This document shows positions 53,098 to 64,000 of a stretch of 64,000 bases of DNA, piece after piece. Numbering within the stretch: position 1 is the stretch's first letter; each line of letters begins with the position of its first letter. The notes under the pieces were generated by a model. It saw only the letters and a list, made by a program, of their open reading frames with translations. It searched no databases and had not been told where the DNA came from. This DNA is from JAVVHH01 sp963835135 (GTDB taxonomy: Bacteria > Pseudomonadota > Alphaproteobacteria > Acetobacterales > Acetobacteraceae): the NCBI GenBank assembly GCA_963835135.1, contig CAWIEF010000003.1, forward strand, positions 248,001 to 312,000. Direction: 5' to 3'. A program made the position numbers and the translations under genes.

Positions 53098-54145
53098 GTC
53101 TCGCCGAGCGGGCCGTCAGTTCGGCCGCCGGGCTGGTGAACAGCGTCTTGACGTCGTCGCTTTCGGCACCGCGGATCGCGGCGGCGAGTTCGCGCGAGAG
53201 CTGCGCCATCGGCTCCGGGCGCATGTGGACGGCGTCCCACCAGCGGGACTCGTCCGAGGTCATCGGGCTCGGGATAGACAAGTCGTACACGGCTGCGTTC
53301 GGACGCTCCTTCGCCAATGCCACGACCCGGCGCTTGCACTCTTCCATCATCGCCGCCCCGGTCGTGCCGGGCGCGGGGTAGAGGTGGTGGCGAGGGACGA
53401 ACACGAATAGCAGCCTGGTCGAGGCGGGCAGCGCGCCGGTGCGCTGGCGGAGCCAGTCGAGGGCGACGTAGTGCCAGGTGGCAGTGTCCGGGCTGGCTGG
53501 CAGAAGCCAGGGCTCGGCTAGATTCTCGGCGATCAACGCTTTGGCGAGCGCCGGGTCGAAGCGATGGAAGTCGACGTCGAGCAATTGGTATCCGTTGGGC
53601 CCGTACGGATGGGGCGAGATGCCGAGCACGGCCGTCAGCGAGCGCGCCGCAGTCTCGACCGCGTGGATGTTGAACAGATGGGCGAGTGGTTTGAGCGTGC
53701 CGCCGCGGTAGAGCCACTCGGGGAGCGGATCGTAGCCGAAATGCTCGAGGTCGTCGCCGCGCTCGCACCAGAGCCGGTCCAAGCCGATCATCACGGCGCG
53801 CGGCGCCGGGTGCGCGCGGAGGAACACGTCGAGCAGCTGCAATTGCTCGTAGGCGAAGGAGTGGACCATCGCGAGATTGACGAAACGGGCCGATACGGCG
53901 GGGTCGAGATCGGCCGGGTTGAACAGGCGCGACGTGGAGTTGCCGATGATGGCGGCGTCGGTGCCGGGAGAGCGGGCGATCTCGGGGTAGGCCCAGCGCT
54001 GGCTGTGGTCGGCTGGCGTGCGTGGCAGCGGGCTCGGGACGGGCAGCGTGCCCCAGGGATCGGCGAGCGCCAGCAGGGTGAACAGCGCGAGGCTGCCGCA
54101 GGCGAAGACGGCGAGCAGATGGAGGACGAAGCGGCGCCAAGCCAT
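53054..54145 (-). CDS. SGNH/AlgX-like membrane-anchored acyl-transfer partner
   Basis: 363 residues. An N-terminal membrane anchor (FVLHLLAVFACGSLALFTLL) is followed by a periplasmic SGNH-type fold. The nucleophile-like block is DAAIIGNSTSRLFNPADLDP, and the late catalytic pair lies in SRWWDAVHMRPEPM (D and H). It starts 2 bases after the MBOAT gene, so both are co-transcribed. AlgX/AlgJ, DltD and similar proteins transfer acyl groups in the periplasm. O-acetylation of a polysaccharide is likely; the polymer is unknown. Its end overlaps the permease gene by 44 bases. Confidence 0.72.
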   Translation of the reverse strand: MAWRRFVLHLLAVFACGSLALFTLLALADPWGTLPVPSPLPRTPADHSQRWAYPEIARSPGTDAAIIGNSTSRLFNPADLDPAVSARFVNLAMVHSFAYEQLQLLDVFLRAHPAPRAVMIGLDRLWCERGDDLEHFGYDPLPEWLYRGGTLKPLAHLFNIHAVETAARSLTAVLGISPHPYGPNGYQLLDVDFHRFDPALAKALIAENLAEPWLLPASPDTATWHYVALDWLRQRTGALPASTRLLFVFVPRHHLYPAPGTTGAAMMEECKRRVVALAKERPNAAVYDLSIPSPMTSDESRWWDAVHMRPEPMAQLSRELAAAIRGAESDDVKTLFTSPAAELTARSARPTPGSSRARQSASD

Positions 54146-54147
54146 GG

Positions 54148-55527
54148 TCAGAACTGGAAATAGAAAAAGACGTTGGGCACGCGGCCGCCCGCGAGCAGCA
54201 CGACCCAGATGGTCAGCGCGCCGACCGGCCAGGCGAGCCAGGGGCGCGGCTCGAGCCAGCGCAGCGCGATGTCTTGGCTGGGCCGCCCGAAGAAGGCCAA
54301 AGCAGCGGCGCCCACCAGGGCGACGGTGTGTTCGCGGTCGAGGGCGAGGTGGCCGAGGCCGTTGGCGCCGGTCATGGACCAGAGAAAGCGGCCGGCGGCG
54401 GGGAAACCCGGCGCGTGGAACACGATCAGGGTGAAGTAGAAGAACAGGAAGGTCATGGCCCAGCCGAGCAGGCGGGGCACGCGGAGGCCGGTCTTGTCCC
54501 AGACGTGGTTGGCGGCCAGGCCAAGCCCCTGCAGCCCGCCCCAGACGACACAGTTCCAGTTGGCCCCGTGCCACAGACCGCCGAGCAGCATCGTCAGGGT
54601 AACGTTGACGACCTGCCGGGTCTCGCCGAGGCGGCTGCCACCGAGCGGGATGTAGAGGTAATCGCGCAGGAACCGCGACAGGGTAATGTGCCAGCGGCGC
54701 CACAGGTCGCGCACGGAGACGGCCTGGTAGGGCGCGTTGAAGTTGATCGGCAGGGTGAGGCCAAACATCAGCGCGAGGCCGATGGCCATGTCGGAGTAGC
54801 CGGAGAAATCGAAATAGAGCTGGAAGGTGAAGGCGAGGCTGCCGATCCAGGCGTCCGTGGCCGTCAGGCCGTGCTGTGTGATAAGGGCGAACGCCGGGTC
54901 GGCGAGATGGGCGAGGGTATCGGCGACCACGACCTTCTTGCCCAGGCCGATGATGAACAGGACGAGGCCGCGGCCGAGGTTCTCCCACATTCGCGGCCCG
55001 CGGGGATCATCGGCGAATTGCGGGATGATCTCGTTGTGGCGGACGAGTGGGCCGGCGATGAGTTGGGGAAAGAAGGTAACGAACATCCAGAAGTCGAGGA
55101 AGCCGTAGATGTGCTTGTCGCCACGGCGCAGGTCCATCAGGTAGCTGATCTTCTGGAAGACGAAGAAACTGATGCCGAGCGGCAGGATGAGCTGCCAGGG
55201 CTGCCAATCGACCCCGGCGATGCCGAACACGGAGCCCCGCAGGAAGTCGGCATATTTGAATAGCGCCAGGACGCAGAGGTTGAGCACGACGCCGAGCAGC
55301 GGCACCCAGCTTCGGCCGGACCAGCCGAAGGCTTGCGCGATCAGCCAGTTGGCCATGGTCAGCCCGACCAGGAGCGGGACGAAGCGGATATCCCAGTACG
55401 CGTAGAAGCCGAGGGAGGCGAGGATGATCCACGCCTGGCGGAGCGGGCGGCTGCCGGCGAGCGCGTAATAGCCGAGCAGCGAGAGCGGCAGGAACGCAAA
55501 GATGAAGATTTGCGAATTGAACAGCAC
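54148..55527 (-). CDS. MBOAT family membrane O-acyltransferase (AlgI-like)
   Basis: 459 residues from a GTG (MLFNSQIFIFAFLPLSLLGY). Multiple membrane helices. AlgI-like motifs are GISFFVFQKISYLMDLRRG, FFPQLIAGPLVRH, FDFSGYSDMAIGLALMFG, RDLWRRWHITLSRFLRDYLY, and the catalytic His in LLGGLWHGANW. It carries acyl groups across the membrane for O-acetylation of exopolymers. It sits between the MFS gene (8 bases upstream) and the SGNH gene (2 bases downstream). Confidence 0.9.
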   Translation of the reverse strand: MLFNSQIFIFAFLPLSLLGYYALAGSRPLRQAWIILASLGFYAYWDIRFVPLLVGLTMANWLIAQAFGWSGRSWVPLLGVVLNLCVLALFKYADFLRGSVFGIAGVDWQPWQLILPLGISFFVFQKISYLMDLRRGDKHIYGFLDFWMFVTFFPQLIAGPLVRHNEIIPQFADDPRGPRMWENLGRGLVLFIIGLGKKVVVADTLAHLADPAFALITQHGLTATDAWIGSLAFTFQLYFDFSGYSDMAIGLALMFGLTLPINFNAPYQAVSVRDLWRRWHITLSRFLRDYLYIPLGGSRLGETRQVVNVTLTMLLGGLWHGANWNCVVWGGLQGLGLAANHVWDKTGLRVPRLLGWAMTFLFFYFTLIVFHAPGFPAAGRFLWSMTGANGLGHLALDREHTVALVGAAALAFFGRPSQDIALRWLEPRPWLAWPVGALTIWVVLLAGGRVPNVFFYFQF

Positions 55528-55535
55528 GAGGCGAT

Positions 55536-56774
55536 TTAGCGCGCCAATGTTCCGTTGGGGAGGGCTGGCGTGAACGGGCCGCGGCGGCGCAGCAGCAGAG
55601 CGAGCACGATGGCAGCGTTGATGGCGTTCCAGAGCACGCCGTTGGCGAAGGCGGCCCGGTAGCTGCCCGTCCAGTCGTCGACCGCGCCGGCCATCCAGCC
55701 GCCGAGCGCCATGCCGACCATCGTCGCCATCAGGACCAGGCCGAACCGGGTGCCAGCCTCGCGGGCGGGGAAGCATTCGCGGATGACGACGGCGTAGCTC
55801 GGGACGATGCCGCCCTGGAACAGGCCGAACAAGGCGGAGATGACATAGAGCGAACTCAGCCCATCGAACTGCACGTAGAGCAGGAGGGCGGCACCCTGGA
55901 GGATGGAACCGAGCATGAGGGTGGGCATGCCGCCGATGCGGTCGGCGAGCCAACCGGAGCCGATCCGGCTGACGATGCCGAAGCCGAGCATGAAGGCGAG
56001 CATCTCGGCGCCGCGGGCCGCCCCATAGCCGAGGTCGACGCAGTAGGCGACGATATGGACCTGCGGCGTGGCCATGGCGATGCAGCAGGCGAGCCCGGCG
56101 AAGACGAGCATGGCCTGAAGCAGTCCGGGGGCGAGACCGAGCGGGGTCGTGGGCCGGGTGGCGACGGGGTCGACCGGGTCGGGCCGCGGCGCGCTGCGCA
56201 GGAGCATGGAGAGCGGGACCATCGTCGCGGCACAGAACAGCCCGAGCCCGATGTAGGTCGCGCGCCAGCCCTCGGTGACCGTGAAATGCTGCACGACGGG
56301 CGGCCAAATTGTGCCCGCGAGGTAGTTGCCGGAGGCACAGATGGAGACGGCAACCCCGCGCCGGTGGCGGAAACAGAGCGAGACATGGGCGATCAACGGC
56401 CCGAACGTGGCCGAAGCGCCGAGCAGGCCGACGAGGACGAACTGCACCGCGACGAGTTGCCACAGCGAGGCGGACAGGCCGCTGAGGACGAACCCGGCGG
56501 CGAGCAGCGCGGAGCCGACGAGCATGCAGCGGCGGACGCCGAAGCGGTCGGAGACGCTTCCCATCAGCACGCTGCCGGCCGCAAAGCCGAGCATGCAGGC
56601 CGTGTAGGACATGGACGCCGCGCCCCGGTCGATGCCGAAGCTGGCCTGGATGGCAGGCAACACGACGACCACGGACCACATGCCCGCTCCGCCGATGGTG
56701 CTGAGTGCAAGGCAGAGAAGAAGCCGGTTCCAGGCTGCCCGTGAGTCGGGTTCTATGGTCATTGCCGCCAGCAT
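55536..56774 (-). CDS. MFS transporter
   Basis: 412 residues, 12 helices. LCLALSTIGGAGMWSVVVVL is helix 1; loop 2-3 is GSVSDRFGVRRCM. The second half has SGWLADRIGGMPTLMLG. It resembles OxlT/monocarboxylate-type MFS antiporters, but the substrate is unknown. The start at 56774 or 56762 (MTIEPDS) is unresolved. It precedes MBOAT by 8 bases and may be co-transcribed. Confidence 0.85.
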   Translation of the reverse strand: MLAAMTIEPDSRAAWNRLLLCLALSTIGGAGMWSVVVVLPAIQASFGIDRGAASMSYTACMLGFAAGSVLMGSVSDRFGVRRCMLVGSALLAAGFVLSGLSASLWQLVAVQFVLVGLLGASATFGPLIAHVSLCFRHRRGVAVSICASGNYLAGTIWPPVVQHFTVTEGWRATYIGLGLFCAATMVPLSMLLRSAPRPDPVDPVATRPTTPLGLAPGLLQAMLVFAGLACCIAMATPQVHIVAYCVDLGYGAARGAEMLAFMLGFGIVSRIGSGWLADRIGGMPTLMLGSILQGAALLLYVQFDGLSSLYVISALFGLFQGGIVPSYAVVIRECFPAREAGTRFGLVLMATMVGMALGGWMAGAVDDWTGSYRAAFANGVLWNAINAAIVLALLLRRRGPFTPALPNGTLAR

Positions 56775-56794
56775 AACGGCTGGCGCGGGCCGGG

Positions 56795-57163
56795 TCAGCC
56801 CATCACGAAGGCATTCAGCTTGTTGCCGTCGCGGTCGCGGAAGTAGGCGGCGTAGAAACCGGTGAAGCGCTCGCCGGGCGCGCCCTCGTCGGTGGCGCCG
56901 AGGCTCAGGGCCAGGGCATGGATTCGGTCGACATGGGCGCGGTCGTCGGCCTCGAGGGCGACCATGGTGCCGTTGCCGATCGTGGCGGGCTGGCCGTCGT
57001 ACGGGAGGGTGACCCCGACACCGGGGCCGCCGTCGGACGGACCCCAGGCGATGAACTGATCGTTGTCCATGACCCGGTGGCAGCCCATCGCGCCAGCGAT
57101 CGCGTCGTAGAACTCCGCCGCCCGCGCCAGGTCGTTGGTTCCGAGGGTCACGTAGCCGATCAT
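56795..57163 (-). CDS. VOC family (glyoxalase/dioxygenase-fold) protein
   Basis: 122 residues. The fold shows MIGYVTLGTNDLARAAEFYD, GPSDGGPGVGVTLPYDGQPA and GFYAAYFRDRDGNKLNAFVM, typical of small VOC proteins. Metal-binding residues are partly recognisable: the usual first His position is Thr/Gly here, and the late Glu is Asn in GNKLNAF. Activity is therefore uncertain. It follows the frameshifted transglycosylase by 13 bases. Confidence 0.85.
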   Translation of the reverse strand: MIGYVTLGTNDLARAAEFYDAIAGAMGCHRVMDNDQFIAWGPSDGGPGVGVTLPYDGQPATIGNGTMVALEADDRAHVDRIHALALSLGATDEGAPGERFTGFYAAYFRDRDGNKLNAFVMG

Positions 57164-57176
57164 GGACGATCCTTGT

Positions 57177-57828
57177 TCAATTCATGACACCGAAGACGCG
57201 CGAGCGCCCGCTGGTGACGGCAGTGCGGAACATCCGCAACTCGACACCGCCGGGCAGCGCGACGATCTCCCGGCCATCCGCGGTTTCGATCACCGGGACC
57301 GATGCGCCAGCCCAGACCGCGGAGATGAGCTTGGCGTACTGGGCGGCGGGACCCGGCGTGAAGGAGTGGTATCCCGCGGCGGCCGCAGGCCAGTCGCGGG
57401 TGCGCGCGTAAAGACTGAAGAGGAAGCGGGCGGCGTAGCGGGCGTTCGGCGCCGGGTCGAATGCTTCCTCGAGTGAGCGGAACGCAGTCGGATGATAGAA
57501 TAGGTTTACCTGCATGCAGCCAACATCGATCGAGTTGACGCCGCGGGCCTGGAGCGCTTCGACGGCGGCAATCGCATCGGCCTTGCTGGGGTAATAGGTG
57601 CCGACGCCGTCGGCCGTCACGGTCCAGGGCCAGGGGTGACGCTCGCCGGTGCGGGCATCGCGCCGGCCACTTTCGACCAGGCCGATCGCAAGCAGCAGAC
57701 CAGGGGCGGTGTAGGCCTGCCCGTTCCGCCACACCGATCGCAGCATCGCAGGAGAGCGGATGCAGCGTGGCGGCGGCGGCGAGAGCCGGGAAGACCATCA
57801 CCGCGGCGAGAAGGACGAGGCGGAACAT
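57177..57828 (-). pseudogene. Lytic transglycosylase (SLT fold), apparent one-base frameshift
   Basis: From ATG 57828 the frame reads MFRLVLLAAVMVFPALAAAA (signal peptide) and SCDAAIGVAERAG. Near 57710 one extra base shifts it. The other frame then gives TAPGLLLAIGLVESGRRDAR (catalytic Glu region), WPWTVTADGVGTYYPSK, DVGCMQVNLFYHPTAF and YAARFLFSLYARTRDW. Together these match small exported transglycosylases that cut peptidoglycan. A start at 57746 (MLRSVWRNG) would give a frame without signal peptide. Either a pseudogene or a sequence error. Confidence 0.65.
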
Positions 57829-57940
57829 GGTGCTGGTATGCCGCCGGCTGCCCGTGAGCGCAACGTGGCGGACAGCCCTCCCTTGCGTCAATCTATCGTT
57901 AATTACCGGTCGCGAAAAGTTGAACAACGGTGTATCGTCG

Positions 57941-59094
57941 ATGAGTAGCCCGCTGGAGTGTGTCCTGTTCCACTTTTTTCCGCGCTTCGCACGTGACGTT
58001 CACACGTCGCCATTCGCGATGGAGTTGAGGCGGCTCCAAGTGCCGCACCGACTGTTCGCCGAAGAGTTGAACCGACACTATTCGACCCGCGCGGGATTGC
58101 TGCTGCGGGTCTATCCCATGCTGTTGATCTGCGCTGGCCGGGCAGCGATCCGATCGCTGGTCCTCAGCCGCCCGAAGCCGGACGCCGTGATCGTCACGTC
58201 GGACATCGAAGCGCTGGTGTTCGGCCTGTTGCGCGCAGTGTTCTCGCGGCGGACACGGATCGTCTTCGAGACGTTCATCGCCACCGAGCGTGGGTCACCG
58301 CTGGCCCGGTGGCTGCACCATGTGCACTATAGCCTGGTCCTGCGCTTCGTCGACGTCGCGATCTGCCACTCAGAGTTCGAATCAGGCAGTTACGCGGCGA
58401 AGTTCCTACACTGCGGCACCCGGTTCGCCGCGTTGCCCTATGCTCTCTCGGTGAACGGACGTGAGCGGCTGCGGCAGCAGTTCGAGGCCGAGGCCGCGGC
58501 GTCGAACCTCATCGTAACGGCGGGACGGTCCGGGCGGGACTACGCGACCCTGGCTCAGGCGATCGAGGGCTTACCCTGCCGGCTGCGCATCATCTGTGAT
58601 TGGGAGCGGCCGACCCGGGGGCTGGAAAGCGGGCAGGTCGAGGTCCTGCGCAGTTGCTTCAAGACAGACTATCTGGAGGAGCTGGCGCGAGCCCGGATGA
58701 TCGTCGTGCCGCTGTCGCAGCAGAACGTCTCAGCCGGGCAGATGGTGCTGCTTCAGGGCTTCGCTCTGGGCAAGCCGGTCGTCATCACAGAGACGGCGAC
58801 GACACGGGAATATGCGGCGCATGGCCAGGACGCGTTGTTCGCGCGATCTGGCGACGTTGCGGATCTGCGCCGCCAGATCGAAGCACTGCTGGCGGACCCG
58901 GCGCTCTGCCGCACGCTAGGCGAGCAGGCTGCGTCGCGCTACGACGAACGCTTCAGCATCGAAGCCTATGTTGCCCGGCTGACGCAGCTCTTGCAGGAGC
59001 TCGGCTCGAACCGCCGCTTACCCGCCAGGGCGGCCGCACCGCAGAACACGGCGCCGGCAGGGTTGAACGTCGCGCAGGCGAGCCGCGTCTCAGG

Positions 59095-59098
<4 letters not shown>
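57941..59098 (+). CDS. Glycosyltransferase (GT-B, family 1/4-like)
   Basis: 385 residues. The N-half has SRPKPDAVIVTSDIEALVFG and a hydrophobic stretch. The donor half has VPLSQQNVSAGQMVLLQGFA, then LGKPVVITETATTREYAAHG, a variant of the EX7E donor site. The terminal YVARLTQLLQELG fits the end of GT-B enzymes. The start at 57941 lacks a strong ribosome site. It converges with secA, overlapping by four bases at the stop codons. Product unknown. Confidence 0.75.
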
Positions 59099-61794
<2,696 letters not shown>

Positions 61795-61980
61795 GGGTGG
61801 GCTTTCAGGTGAATCGAACAGGGTGCAGATAGGACCCGGGGGGCACCGGGTCAACGATGCGCGGTTGTAAGCAAGGCCGGGCTGCAACATCCCGCCTCCT
61901 TGTGGCGGCTTTCGGGCGCACCTATTGTCCGCCCGCCACGCCCGGGGTGTCCCGGGCAGCCCAGTTCAAGGGAAGATCCC

Positions 61981-62904
61981 ATGCGCCGCCCCAGCCTCGC
62001 CCCTCGCCTCGCGATCGCCACCGTCGCGCTCCTCAGCGCGTCCGCCCTCTCACCCACGCTCTGTGTGGCGCAACCAGCACCCGCCGCGCCCGCTCCGGCG
62101 CCCTCGCCCGATACCGTGATCGCCAAAGTCGGCCCCGACGCCATCCACTACTCGGACCTGCAGGATGCGATGCAGACGTTGCCCGAGCAGCTGCGGGCGA
62201 TGCCGCCGGCCATGCTGTATCCGATGCTGCTGGATCAACTCGTCGACCGCGACGTGATCGTGCAGCAGGCCAAGAAGGACCATTTGCAAGATGACCCGAA
62301 GGTCAAGCAGGCGATCCAGCAAGCCAGCAACCTGGCGCTGCAGAACGCGCTGCTGACTCGGGAAATCCAGCCCGCCCTGACGCCGGACGCGATCCAGGCC
62401 CGCTATAATAAGGAGTATGCCGGCAAGGCCGGTGACGAACAGGCCCACGCCGAGCACATCCTGGTGCCGAGCGAGGAGAAGGCGAAAGACATCATCGCCC
62501 AGCTCAACAAGGGCGCGGATTTCTCGGCGCTGGCGAAAGCCAACAGCACGGACCCGTCGGCCAAGGAGAATAGCGGCGACCTCGGCTGGTTCAAGAAAGG
62601 CGACATGCTGCCCGAGTTCTCCGACGCCGCCTTCGCGCTCAAGCCCGGCCAGGTCACCCAGGCCCCGGTGCATACACGGTTCGGCTGGCACGTGATCAAG
62701 CTGGAAGCCACGCGGGTCGCACCGCCGCCGTCGATCGACGAGGTGCGCGACGAGATCCGCCAGCAGATCATCCAGGAGGGCGTGGCCAAGGTGCTGGCCT
62801 CGGCCAAGGAGGGCGTGACGGTCGAAAAGTTCAACGTCGATGGCTCGCCCTACACGCCGCCGCCAATGCCGGGCGCGCCGGGCGCGCAAGCACCGGCCAA
62901 ATAG
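61981..62904 (+). CDS. Periplasmic peptidyl-prolyl isomerase (PpiC/SurA/PrsA-like parvulin)
   Basis: 307 residues. Signal peptide (MRRPSLAPRLAIATVALLSA .. SPTLCVA) followed by an Ala/Pro-rich linker. An N-terminal chaperone-like region (ALLTREIQPALTPDAIQARY) leads to the parvulin domain at about 153-248 (AHAEHILVPSEEKAKDIIAQ .. GDLGWFKKGDMLPEFSDAAF .. TRFGWHVIKLEA). The C-terminus is Pro-rich. It folds exported proteins. The ATG has GGGAAG upstream. It lies directly before argJ. Confidence 0.92.
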   Translation: MRRPSLAPRLAIATVALLSASALSPTLCVAQPAPAAPAPAPSPDTVIAKVGPDAIHYSDLQDAMQTLPEQLRAMPPAMLYPMLLDQLVDRDVIVQQAKKDHLQDDPKVKQAIQQASNLALQNALLTREIQPALTPDAIQARYNKEYAGKAGDEQAHAEHILVPSEEKAKDIIAQLNKGADFSALAKANSTDPSAKENSGDLGWFKKGDMLPEFSDAAFALKPGQVTQAPVHTRFGWHVIKLEATRVAPPPSIDEVRDEIRQQIIQEGVAKVLASAKEGVTVEKFNVDGSPYTPPPMPGAPGAQAPAK

Positions 62905-62906
62905 GG

Positions 62907-64000
62907 GTGCCCACATCCCCACTCGCCATGCCGCTGCCGGCGCTGCCGCCGTTGGCCGGCGTGCGGCTCGGGGCGGCGCAGGCGGGCATCCGCTACCAGG
63001 ACCGCACCGACCTCGTGATGATCGAGTTGGCGGCGGGGACCAGAGTGGCCGGCGTGTTCACCCGCAACAAGTGTCCCGGTGCGCCGGTCGACTGGTGCCG
63101 CAAGCACCTGGCGGACGGGCGGGCGCGGGCGGTGGTGGTCAACGCCGGCAATGCGAACGTGTTCTCCGGCCGCGCCGGCGCGGAGGCCGTGACCGCGACG
63201 GCGGAAGCCGCGGCCCGGATCGTCGGGTGCAAGCCCGGCGAGGTGTTCGTTGCGAGCACCGGTGTGATCGGCGAAGCCCTGCCGCACGAAAAGATCACCG
63301 CCGCGCTGCCGGCGCTGCACGAGCAGCTCGGGGCGAACCGGTGGGAAGAGGCGGCGCGCGGCATCATGACCACCGACACCTTTCCCAAGGGCGCGACCCG
63401 GACGGCCGAACTGGGCGGCGGGACCGTGCGCATCAGCGGCATCGCCAAGGGCAGCGGCATGATCGCGCCGGACATGGCGACGATGCTGTGCTTCGTGTTC
63501 ACCGACGCCAAGCTGCCGGCCAAGGCGCTGCAGGAGGCGCTCTCCTTCGGCGTGAAGCGCAGCTTCAATGCGACGACGGTCGACAGCGACACGTCGACCA
63601 GCGACACCGTGCTGCTTTTCGCGACGGGAACTGCGGCGCACGCCAAGGTCGATACCGACGATAAGAAAGAGATGCGGCGGTTCCGCGACGCGCTCGAGGC
63701 GGTGCTGCACGATCTGGCGCTGCAGGTCGTGCGCGACGGCGAAGGCGCGCAGAAGCTGGTGCGGATCGACGTGACCGGCGCGGTGTCGAAGAAATCGGCG
63801 CACCGGGTCGCGATGGCGATCGCCAACTCGCCGCTGGTGAAGACGGCCATCGCCGGCGAGGACGCCAATTGGGGCCGGATCGTCATGGCGGTCGGCAAGG
63901 CGGGCGAGCCGGCCGACCGGGATCTACTGTCCGTGGCCGTGGGCGGTACCTGGATGGCGCGGCATGGGGCGGTGGTGCCGGGCTATGACGAGGGCCCGGT
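62907..64000 (+). CDS. argJ: Bifunctional ornithine/glutamate N-acetyltransferase, 3'-truncated
   Basis: The start is GTG 62907 or ATG 62928, and the gene runs off the right edge. Family features: VFTRNKCPGAPVDWCRKHLA, VVNAGNANVFSGRAGAEAVT, VASTGVIGEALP, KGSGMIAPDMATML with the autocleavage Thr, VDSDTSTSDTVLLFATG, and AGEDANWGRIVMAVGKAG. ArgJ makes N-acetylglutamate and ornithine in the cyclic arginine pathway. The visible part has about 364 codons; only the C-terminal tail is missing. It follows the PPIase stop by two bases. Confidence 0.95.
   Translation, partial: MPTSPLAMPLPALPPLAGVRLGAAQAGIRYQDRTDLVMIELAAGTRVAGVFTRNKCPGAPVDWCRKHLADGRARAVVVNAGNANVFSGRAGAEAVTATAEAAARIVGCKPGEVFVASTGVIGEALPHEKITAALPALHEQLGANRWEEAARGIMTTDTFPKGATRTAELGGGTVRISGIAKGSGMIAPDMATMLCFVFTDAKLPAKALQEALSFGVKRSFNATTVDSDTSTSDTVLLFATGTAAHAKVDTDDKKEMRRFRDALEAVLHDLALQVVRDGEGAQKLVRIDVTGAVSKKSAHRVAMAIANSPLVKTAIAGEDANWGRIVMAVGKAGEPADRDLLSVAVGGTWMARHGAVVPGYDEGP

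Overview
This is a GC-rich, gene-dense window from an alphaproteobacterium, most likely of the Rhodospirillales/Acetobacteraceae type. The order secA (reverse), PpiC-type PPIase, argJ and the run deacetylase family, xseB, ispA, tlyA are typical of that group, as are the many 1-4 base ATGA/GTGA/TGATG overlaps between genes. No species is assigned, because no rRNA or other decisive marker is present.

Layout. 0-6.2 kb: a 5'-truncated ANTAR regulator fused to a PilJ-like sensor domain, a convergent lipid A deacylase (LpxR family), a polar amino-acid ABC importer without its ATPase, an Fsr-like MFS exporter and tRNA-Ser(TGA). 6.2-25 kb: a decayed accessory region starting at the tRNA. It holds IS21, IS630 and IS5 remnants, an integrase fragment, and fragments or damaged copies of a pyrophosphatase, methyltransferase, SDR, YciA-type thioesterase and hydratase. 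Intact-looking genes lie between them: a Tat-exported amidohydrolase, a DUF3443 protein with pepsin-like motifs, a DUF5666-like exported protein, a lipoprotein, an L,D-transpeptidase, an Ldh-family dehydrogenase, and a two-gene unit of a Cys/Pro-rich repeat protein plus a 1054-residue M6-like metallopeptidase. That unit is the least familiar content of the window.

25-43 kb: a glycosyltransferase/asparagine synthase/NUDIX operon, an SDR, a DUF1800-DUF1501 pair, a cobalamin riboswitch followed by a Ni/Co transporter, a PEP-CTERM protein, a 1274-residue multidomain glycosyltransferase-like/methyltransferase protein, and a DNA-repair patch (AlkA-like glycosylase, alkyltransferase-like protein, DinB).

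43-64 kb: a ROK kinase, a TusA-like protein, the deacetylase/xseB/ispA/tlyA series (no dxs between ispA and tlyA), a PAS-GGDEF-EAL protein with altered signature residues, a complete four-gene Pot-type ABC importer, a convergent MFS/MBOAT/SGNH cassette likely to O-acetylate a polymer, a VOC protein, a frameshifted lytic transglycosylase, a glycosyltransferase, secA, a periplasmic PPIase and the 5' part of argJ, which runs off the right edge.
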